Part shown: piece by piece, positions 59,002 through 64,000 of the stretch
Numbering within the stretch: the stretch's first letter is position 1
Layout of the letters: each line of letters opens with the position of its first letter
Assembly: GCF_004328705.1 (NCBI RefSeq)
Contig: NZ_CP035319.1
Span: 3,162,001-3,226,000 of the forward strand
Origin: Rhodococcus sp. ABRD24
GTDB taxonomy: Bacteria; Actinomycetota; Actinomycetes; Mycobacteriales; Mycobacteriaceae
DNA: 64,000 nucleotides
Direction: 5' to 3'
The notes under the pieces: generated by a model
Told to the model about the DNA's origin: nothing
The model's database searches: none
Seen by the model: only the letters and a program-made list of their open reading frames with translations
Position numbers and translations under genes: made by a program

Positions 59002-59472
59002 GTGGCAGAGAAGGCGCAGTCCTGGACCGCACGCCTCGCGGAGTTGGGGATCGAACTTCCGCCGGTGGCCGCTCCGGTCGCCGCGTACGTGCCGGCGGTG
59101 CGTACCGGCGACCACGTCTACACCTCGGGCCAGCTGCCGTTCGTGGACGGCAAGCTGTCCTTGACCGGCAAGTTGGGGGCTCACGTTTCCGACGCCGATG
59201 CCAAGGCCGCTGCCCGCACGTGCGCACTCAACGCGCTCGCCGCGATCGATGCGCTGGTCGGCCTCGACTCGATCGTGCGGATCGTGAAGGTCGTCGGCTT
59301 CGTTGCTTCGGCGGAGGGTTTCACCGGTCAGCCCGGTGTTGTCAACGGAGCGTCGGAGTTCCTCAGTGAGGTGTTCGGCGATGCCGGCATCCACGCACGT
59401 TCCGCGGTGGGGGTCGCCGAGCTGCCGCTGGGCGCGCCCGTCGAGGTGGAGTTGATCGCTGAGGTTCGCTGA
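59002..59472 (+). CDS. RidA-family enamine/imine deaminase
   Basis: A 156-residue RidA/YjgF-like protein of the Rv3678c type. The R-T-G-D-H-V-Y-T-S-G-Q-L-P-F-V-D-G strand and the family's C-terminal R-S-A-V-G-V-A-E-L-P-L-G-A-P-V-E-V-E are present. The family removes reactive enamines and imines made by pyridoxal-phosphate enzymes. This longer group may have a different substrate. The start is GTG 59002, 5 bp after the DUF4177 stop. Confidence 0.87.
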   Translation: MAEKAQSWTARLAELGIELPPVAAPVAAYVPAVRTGDHVYTSGQLPFVDGKLSLTGKLGAHVSDADAKAAARTCALNALAAIDALVGLDSIVRIVKVVGFVASAEGFTGQPGVVNGASEFLSEVFGDAGIHARSAVGVAELPLGAPVEVELIAEVR

Positions 59473-59496
59473 GTCCTGACGCCATCTATGTGAACT

Positions 59497-59525
59497 GAGC
59501 CGCATTCCCGAATGGAATGCGGCTC
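59497..59525 (+). terminator. ridA terminator
   Basis: A 12-bp stem (59497-59508 with 59514-59525) plus two further pairs including one T-G, a 5-nt loop, and a following TTGTTTTC. This is the most classical Rho-independent terminator in the window. Confidence 0.88.
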
Positions 59526-59540
59526 GGTTGTTTTCGCAGG

Positions 59541-60164
59541 TCAACCGATGAGAGTGCGGATACACCGCGCCGCGAGATCGGCGGGCCCGTCGGGTCCGGT
59601 ACTGGGGGCGTCGGTCGCGGCCCACGTCTCGACCGCGATCCGCATCGCGGCGTTCGCGGAGGCGGCGGTGAGCCGGACCGTCAGCGGATCGGCCGTCGGC
59701 CCCATCAGCTCCGCGAGCGCCGCGACCAGTCCGTCCTCCGAATCGGCCTGCACGCGCAGCCACACCGCGCGGAGTCCGGGTTCGTCGTGCACGGTCCGCA
59801 GCAGGCCGCGAGTCCACTCCAGCATCTCCTCGGTGACGTCGTCGGACACGGTGAGGGCGCGTCGCGTCGCCCGCTCGAGGGCGGCCTGCACGGACTCGTC
59901 GCGCCGGGCGTCCCCGTCGTCGGTGAGGTAGGTGATCCATCCGGTTACCCCGCCCGCCAGCAGGGGGGCGACGGCGTCCTCCTTGGTGCGAAAGTAGCGG
60001 TAGAACGTGCGCAGACCGATGCCGGCCGCCGCCGCGATCTCCTCGGCTGTCACCGCGGACGCGCCCCGCTCGGAAAAGAGCTCCGCTGCGCGACGGGAGA
60101 TCTCGAGTTGCGTCTCCGCCTTCCGTCGCTCGGTGAGCGACGTCGTGGGCTGTGCGCCGGCCAT
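59541..60164 (-). CDS. TetR-family transcriptional regulator
   Basis: A 207-residue TetR repressor. The N-terminal helix-turn-helix (about residues 15-60, with T-A-E-E-I-A-A-A-A-G-I-G-L-R-T-F-Y-R-Y-F) is followed by a helical ligand domain. A GAGGAG lies 8 nt before ATG 60164. It is divergent from the SDR gene with 136 bp between, so it is the likely regulator of that gene and of itself. Confidence 0.9.
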   Translation of the reverse strand: MAGAQPTTSLTERRKAETQLEISRRAAELFSERGASAVTAEEIAAAAGIGLRTFYRYFRTKEDAVAPLLAGGVTGWITYLTDDGDARRDESVQAALERATRRALTVSDDVTEEMLEWTRGLLRTVHDEPGLRAVWLRVQADSEDGLVAALAELMGPTADPLTVRLTAASANAAMRIAVETWAATDAPSTGPDGPADLAARCIRTLIG

Positions 60165-60300
60165 GTACGGGGCTCCTCTGCTGGGCTGCAGATCGCAGAC
60201 TACCGGTCCTGTTCCAGCCAAAATGATGACACAACGTGCCAATACTGCTTAGTGTGCCAGTTATCGGGACAACACTGATTCTATGCGGACAGGAACGAAC

Positions 60301-61065
60301 ATGAAGCGGTTCGAAGGTCGACGAGTTCTGGTCACCGGCGCGGGATCCGGGATCGGGCAGGCCGTGGTGGCACGGATTCTCGAGGAGGGCGGCATCGTCA
60401 CCGGTGCCGATGTGTCCGAGTCCGGTCTGGCCGTCACCGCCGAACGCGCCGGGGATGCCGGGACCGCCGATCGGCTCCGCACTGCGGTCGCCGACATCTC
60501 CGACGAGGCCTCGGTTCGTGAGAGTCTCGGCGGGGCGATCGCGGATCTCGGTGGGCTGGACGTACTGGTCAACGCGGCCGGGATCCTGCGGTCGTCGCAC
60601 ACCCACGAGACCGCGCTCGAGTTCTGGAACAAGGTGATCGGCACCAATCTCACCGGCACGTTCCTCGTGACCCGGCAAGCGCTGCCAGCGCTCCTCGAGA
60701 CCGGTAAGGGTGTCATCGTGAACTTCAGTTCCACGTCCGCGCAGTTCGCGCACCCCTACATGGCGGCGTATGCGGCGTCCAAGGGTGGCATCCAGTCCTT
60801 CACCCACGCGATCGCGCTCGAGTATGCCAAGCAGGGCTTGCGGGCCGTTGCGGTTGCACCGGGCAGTATTGCGTCCGGTATGACCAGCAACCCGGGCTTC
60901 CCGGAGGGCGTCGACGCGAGTCTGATCGGCAAGCTGTACCCGTGGATCGGCCAGGGATTCGCAGGCCCCGATACGGTCGCGGGCGTCGTCGCGATGCTGG
61001 CCTCGGACGACGGTGCGTTCGTCACCGGCACCGAGATCCGGATCGACGGCGGTACACATATGTGA
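60301..61065 (+). CDS. Short-chain dehydrogenase/reductase (SDR)
   Basis: A 254-residue classical SDR with T-G-A-G-S-G-I-G near residue 10, N-A-A-G-I, the serine in F-S-S-T-S-A, the Y-A-A-S-K pair and a C-terminal I-D-G-G-T-H-M. The ATG at 60301 is favoured over the upstream 60283 ATG by AGGAA 5 nt before it. Probably induced by a compound that releases the divergent TetR repressor. Confidence 0.87.
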   Translation: MKRFEGRRVLVTGAGSGIGQAVVARILEEGGIVTGADVSESGLAVTAERAGDAGTADRLRTAVADISDEASVRESLGGAIADLGGLDVLVNAAGILRSSHTHETALEFWNKVIGTNLTGTFLVTRQALPALLETGKGVIVNFSSTSAQFAHPYMAAYAASKGGIQSFTHAIALEYAKQGLRAVAVAPGSIASGMTSNPGFPEGVDASLIGKLYPWIGQGFAGPDTVAGVVAMLASDDGAFVTGTEIRIDGGTHM

Positions 61066-61204
61066 GTGCGCTTGCTGCGCACCAGGTGTCGGGGCGGAGC
61101 GGCGCGCCGCCGGGGGAGTCGTACAGTGATGTTCGGTTGTCGCCGGACGCACTGTCGGTCCCCACGATGGCGAGCCCGCACGGTCCCTGGAGAAAGGTGC
61201 GTCC

Positions 61205-61990
61205 ATGACGCTGCAGCACCCCGCGTACGCCCAACTGCGTCAGATCACGCCGGTCGCCGCGGTGATGCTCGAGAACAACCCTGGAATGTACTCACTCGAC
61301 GGCACCAACACGTGGGTCCTGCGGGCGCCGGGACGCGACGACTGCATCGTCGTCGATCCCGGAGACGACGATCCCGAGCACCTGGCGCGGGTGGCGGGAG
61401 TCGGGACGGTGGCGCTGACGCTCGTCTCGCACCGGCATCACGATCACACCGGCGGCCTCCAGCGGTTCCACGAACTGACCGGGGCTCCCGTGCGTGCCGT
61501 GCATGAGGAGTTCCATCGCGGCGCCGGTGGGGCATTCGAACGGGACGAGGTGATCGAGGCAGCCGGACTCGCCGTGCGTGTGCTGCACACTCCCGGCCAC
61601 ACCGCGGACTCGGTGTCGTTCGTGATCGAGGGGGAGGGTTCGGTGCTCACCGCCGACACCATCCTCGGTCGCGGTACCACGGTGCTCGATGCGTCCGACG
61701 GCAACCTGCGCGACTACCTGGACTCGCTGGACCTGCTCATCGGGCTGGGCCCGGGTCGGACGGTTCTTCCGGGGCACGGGCCCGAACTGCCCGACCTCGA
61801 GACCGTGGCCCGGTACTACCGGGCGCACCGGGAGGAGCGGCTCGCGCAGGTCCGCGACGCGCTCGACACCCTGGGTTCCCATGCCGACGTCCGGGCTGTG
61901 GTCGAGCACGTCTACACCGATGTCGACGAGACCCTGTGGCCCGCCGCGGAGCAGTCGGTGCGGGTGCAGTTGGAGTATCTGCGCAGTTGA
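61205..61990 (+). CDS. Metallo-beta-lactamase-fold hydrolase (Rv3677c type)
   Basis: A 261-residue MBL-fold hydrolase. The zinc motif S-H-R-H-H-D-H-T-G-G, the later G-H-T-A-D-S and G-H-G-P (zinc histidines) and a C-terminal winged-helix-like tail match the LACTB2/RNase-like branch. M. tuberculosis Rv3677c is in the same position. It may be a nuclease or a thioesterase. The ribosome site AAAGGTG precedes ATG 61205. Confidence 0.88.
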   Translation: MTLQHPAYAQLRQITPVAAVMLENNPGMYSLDGTNTWVLRAPGRDDCIVVDPGDDDPEHLARVAGVGTVALTLVSHRHHDHTGGLQRFHELTGAPVRAVHEEFHRGAGGAFERDEVIEAAGLAVRVLHTPGHTADSVSFVIEGEGSVLTADTILGRGTTVLDASDGNLRDYLDSLDLLIGLGPGRTVLPGHGPELPDLETVARYYRAHREERLAQVRDALDTLGSHADVRAVVEHVYTDVDETLWPAAEQSVRVQLEYLRS

Positions 61991-62025
61991 GCGGGGTTCT
62001 GCGACTGCAAACAGGTGCAACGAAA

Positions 62026-62053
62026 CCGCCCGCCCCACAAGGGGGACGGGCGG
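62026..62053. terminator. Terminator between the MBL-fold hydrolase and crp
   Basis: A stem of 7 bp, a C-A mismatch and 3 more bp (62026-62036 with 62043-62053) with a 6-nt loop, between convergent genes. Confidence 0.65.
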
Positions 62054-62075
62054 CTGCGTCGATTCTGCGTTCGCG

Positions 62076-62750
62076 CTAGCGAGCGCGGCGCGCCAGACGC
62101 TCCGAGTCGGAGATCAGCACGCTCTTGCCCTCCAGACGGAGCCATCCGCGGTGCGCGAAGTCGGCCAGAGCCTTGTTCACGGTCTCGCGGGAGGCGCCGA
62201 CGAGCTGGGCGATCTCTTCCTGCGTGAGGTCGTGCGTCACGCGCAGCGAACCGGCCTCCTGCGTGCCGAAGCGCTGGGCGAGCTGCAGCAGCGCCTTGGC
62301 GACGCGCCCCGGGACGTCGGTGAAGATGAGGTCCGCGAGGTTGTTGTTGGTGCGGCGCAGACGACGCGCGAGGACGCGAAGCAGCTGCTCGGCGATTTCG
62401 GGGCGCTGATCTATCCACGATTTCAGCGCGTCGCGATCCATGCTCACGGCGCGGACCTCGGTGACGGTGGTAGCCGTCGACGTACGCGGACCCGGGTCGA
62501 AGATCGACAGCTCGCCGAACATATCGGACGGGCCCATGATCGTCAGCAGGTTCTCGCGGCCGTCCGGCGAGCGGCGACCGAGCTTCACCTTGCCTGAGAC
62601 GATGATGTACAGCCGGTCACCGGGCTCACCTTCGTTGAAGATGACGTGCCCGCGGGGGAAATCGACGGGCTGAAGCTGCTTGACCAGCGCAGCCACCGCC
62701 GACGGCTCGACTCCTTGGAAGATGCCGGCTCTGGCCAGGACCTCGTCCAC
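62076..62750 (-). CDS. crp: cAMP receptor protein (Crp)
   Basis: A 224-residue CRP/FNR regulator equal in length to M. tuberculosis Rv3676. The cyclic-nucleotide domain has [16 protein letters not shown] (cAMP phosphate-binding arginine and serine or threonine), followed by the dimer helix and a C-terminal helix-turn-helix with [11 protein letters not shown]. It acts as a global regulator on TGTGA-N6-TCACA sites. GTG 62750 has AGGAG 5 nt upstream. A candidate Crp site lies 100 bp upstream (62850-62865), suggesting autoregulation. Confidence 0.94.
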   Translation of the reverse strand: MDEVLARAGIFQGVEPSAVAALVKQLQPVDFPRGHVIFNEGEPGDRLYIIVSGKVKLGRRSPDGRENLLTIMGPSDMFGELSIFDPGPRTSTATTVTEVRAVSMDRDALKSWIDQRPEIAEQLLRVLARRLRRTNNNLADLIFTDVPGRVAKALLQLAQRFGTQEAGSLRVTHDLTQEEIAQLVGASRETVNKALADFAHRGWLRLEGKSVLISDSERLARRAR

Positions 62751-62849
62751 GTGCGCTCCTTTGGAAAAAAACTGTTCATCAATGCAAGTTGCTGCACATC
62801 GACTGGGTCTCATGCAACGAGTACAGGGATGAAGTCTACTTGGCGACGC

Positions 62850-62865
62850 TGTGGGACGAGTCACG
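62850..62865. promoter_or_regulatory. Candidate Crp-binding site
   Basis: TGTGG-N6-TCACG fits the Crp consensus TGTGA-N6-TCACA with two mismatches, one in each arm, and the correct 6-bp spacing. It lies between crp and the small membrane-protein gene. Confidence 0.5.
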
Positions 62866-62938
62866 GACACTGCGGAGAGTTCGTCGACTTTGTGAAAATT
62901 CTTTGGGCGCGATGGACTCAGGGGTTCACCCGGGAGGC

Positions 62939-63211
62939 TCAGCTGGCGCGGCGTGTGTTCTCTCCCGCGTCGGTGTCGCGGTCGGTGGAGGTCCCACCGC
63001 CGCGCTTGCGGCGTCGGTTGAATCGGGCGAGAGCGTGAGGGAACCCCTCGCTGGCGAGGGTTGCGACCTCGGCCTGGCTTGCCTGGTCGAGAAACTCCTC
63101 GACCTCCTGTTCCCGCACGGTGAGCCGACGCAGACGGAACTCGACGCGCTCCATGGCGAGTGCGAACAGCATCAGTAGCACCGGAAACAGCACGACAGCC
63201 AGACCTTGCAT
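62939..63211 (-). CDS. Small membrane protein (Rv3675-like)
   Basis: A 90-residue protein with one N-terminal helix (about residues 3-20) and a long basic, coiled-coil-like cytoplasmic part ([15 protein letters not shown]). A positional homologue, Rv3675, sits between crp and nth in M. tuberculosis. Function unknown. The ATG at 63211 is used; a GTG at 63250 would add 13 residues. Confidence 0.65.
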   Translation of the reverse strand: MQGLAVVLFPVLLMLFALAMERVEFRLRRLTVREQEVEEFLDQASQAEVATLASEGFPHALARFNRRRKRGGGTSTDRDTDAGENTRRAS

Positions 63212-63293
63212 ACCGGGAAGTAAACACTGCAAAGGTCTCAGAATCGACACAGTCCGGAATCCGATCGGCAGCCCAGTACGTAGAGTTGTCCGG

Positions 63294-64000
63294 GTGCATG
63301 CGACCCCAGCTGATGGCCCGGATGCGGGCGCGGGCCTGCCCGCCGGGAACGAATCTCGGCTGGCGCTCGTGCGCCGCGCGCGGCGGATGAACCGCCGTCT
63401 GAAGGAGGCGTTCCCGCACGTCTACTGCGAGCTCGATTTCACCACGCCGCTCGAGCTGACGGTTGCGACGATCCTGTCCGCGCAGTGCACGGACGTGCGG
63501 GTCAACCAGGTAACTCCGGCACTTTTCGCGCGCTACCCCGATGCCCGCGCGTATGCCGAGGCCGATCGAGTGGAGCTCGAGGAGTACATCCGGTCAACCG
63601 GTTTCTACCGGAACAAGGCGAACTCGATCATCGGCCTCGGGCAGGCCCTCCTCGAGCGCTACGACGGCGAGGTCCCGGGCAAGCTGAAGGACCTCGTGAC
63701 GCTGCCGGGGATCGGCCGCAAGACAGCGAACGTCGTCCTCGGCAACGCCTTCGGCGTGCCTGGAATCACAGTCGACACCCACTTCGGACGGCTCGTCCGG
63801 CGGTGGAGGTGGACCGAGGAGACCGACCCGGTCAAGGTGGAGCACGCCGTCGGAGCGCTCATCGAGCGCAAGGAGTGGACCGATCTGTCCCATCGGGTGA
63901 TCTTCCACGGCCGGCGTGTGTGTCACTCGCGCAAGCCCGCCTGTGGGGTGTGTGTCCTGGCGAAGGACTGCCCGTCCTTCGGGGCCGGCCCCACCGACCC
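63294..64000 (+). CDS. nth: Endonuclease III (partial, runs off the window)
   Basis: The first 235 residues of a base-excision DNA glycosylase/AP lyase that removes oxidized pyrimidines. The helix-hairpin-helix [11 protein letters not shown], the catalytic aspartate in T-V-D-T-H-F-G-R and the iron-sulfur cluster C-x6-C-x2-C-x5-C are all present. The start is GTG 63294, giving the [10 protein letters not shown] stretch known from M. tuberculosis Nth. A TAGAGT (63281-63286) 7 bp before it and the lack of a ribosome site suggest a leaderless message. The stop lies beyond position 64000. Confidence 0.95.
   Translation, partial: MHATPADGPDAGAGLPAGNESRLALVRRARRMNRRLKEAFPHVYCELDFTTPLELTVATILSAQCTDVRVNQVTPALFARYPDARAYAEADRVELEEYIRSTGFYRNKANSIIGLGQALLERYDGEVPGKLKDLVTLPGIGRKTANVVLGNAFGVPGITVDTHFGRLVRRWRWTEETDPVKVEHAVGALIERKEWTDLSHRVIFHGRRVCHSRKPACGVCVLAKDCPSFGAGPTD

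Overview
The window is high-GC DNA from a mycolic-acid actinobacterium, most likely Rhodococcus or a close relative. The evidence is an antigen-85-type mycolyltransferase, a mycothiol-dependent maleylpyruvate isomerase, a WhiB4 protein, a 224-residue mycobacterial-type Crp, and gene blocks matching the Mycobacterium tuberculosis order nth-(membrane protein)-crp-MBL-RidA-ArsA pair-whiB4-ponA2 and asd-ask-leuA-murT-gatD. These conserved blocks are separated by accessory catabolic and regulatory genes.

Layout. 1-6.3 kb: end of a membrane protein, a free-standing acyl carrier protein, a site-2 protease with CBS domains, a DUF4334 protein, the murT-gatD peptidoglycan amidation operon, a SHOCT membrane protein and a short-chain dehydrogenase. 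6.3-14.1 kb: an Ada/AlkA repair protein, leuA with a leucine-rich leader peptide, and an 875-residue LuxR-type ATPase regulator. 14.3-18.4 kb: a catabolic island of cupin, IclR regulator, enamidase-like amidohydrolase and MHS transporter, with a repeated GTTCAG operator. 18.5-22.2 kb: LtrA protein, aspartokinase (with an internal beta-subunit start) and asd. 22.3-28.7 kb: small membrane and orphan proteins (including an Imm51-type immunity protein), YihY/BrkB and a Tat-exported multicopper oxidase.

29.1-35.7 kb: the most unusual region. An IclR regulator is divergent from a five-gene, mostly 4-nt-overlapping operon: a PEP mutase/isocitrate lyase-superfamily lyase, large and small subunits of an aconitase-type hydratase, an MHS transporter and an acyl-CoA ligase. 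The enzyme set matches the last steps of Eubacterium barkeri nicotinate fermentation (2,3-dimethylmaleate hydratase and 2,3-dimethylmalate lyase). The 15.8-kb amidohydrolase matches enamidase of that same pathway. The middle steps are absent here, so the real substrate is open.

36-46.4 kb: mycolyltransferase, furA-katA, a 20-residue membrane peptide candidate, a YdjM-type hydrolase, a VAO-type cholesterol oxidase, and a complete gentisate ring-cleavage operon with its IclR regulator. 46.5-53.3 kb: a decayed Fic gene beside tRNA-Pro(CGG), a metallophosphoesterase, a YqeY protein, and a flavin monooxygenase/FMN reductase/aldehyde dehydrogenase cluster with an AraC regulator. 53.6-64 kb: the conserved core ponA2, whiB4, ArsA-like ATPase pair, DUF4177, RidA, TetR/SDR pair, metallo-beta-lactamase-fold hydrolase, crp, a small membrane protein and the 5' part of nth.

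Most of the gene ends followed by a terminator entry carry perfect or near-perfect GC-rich hairpins; only a few have a following T-run.
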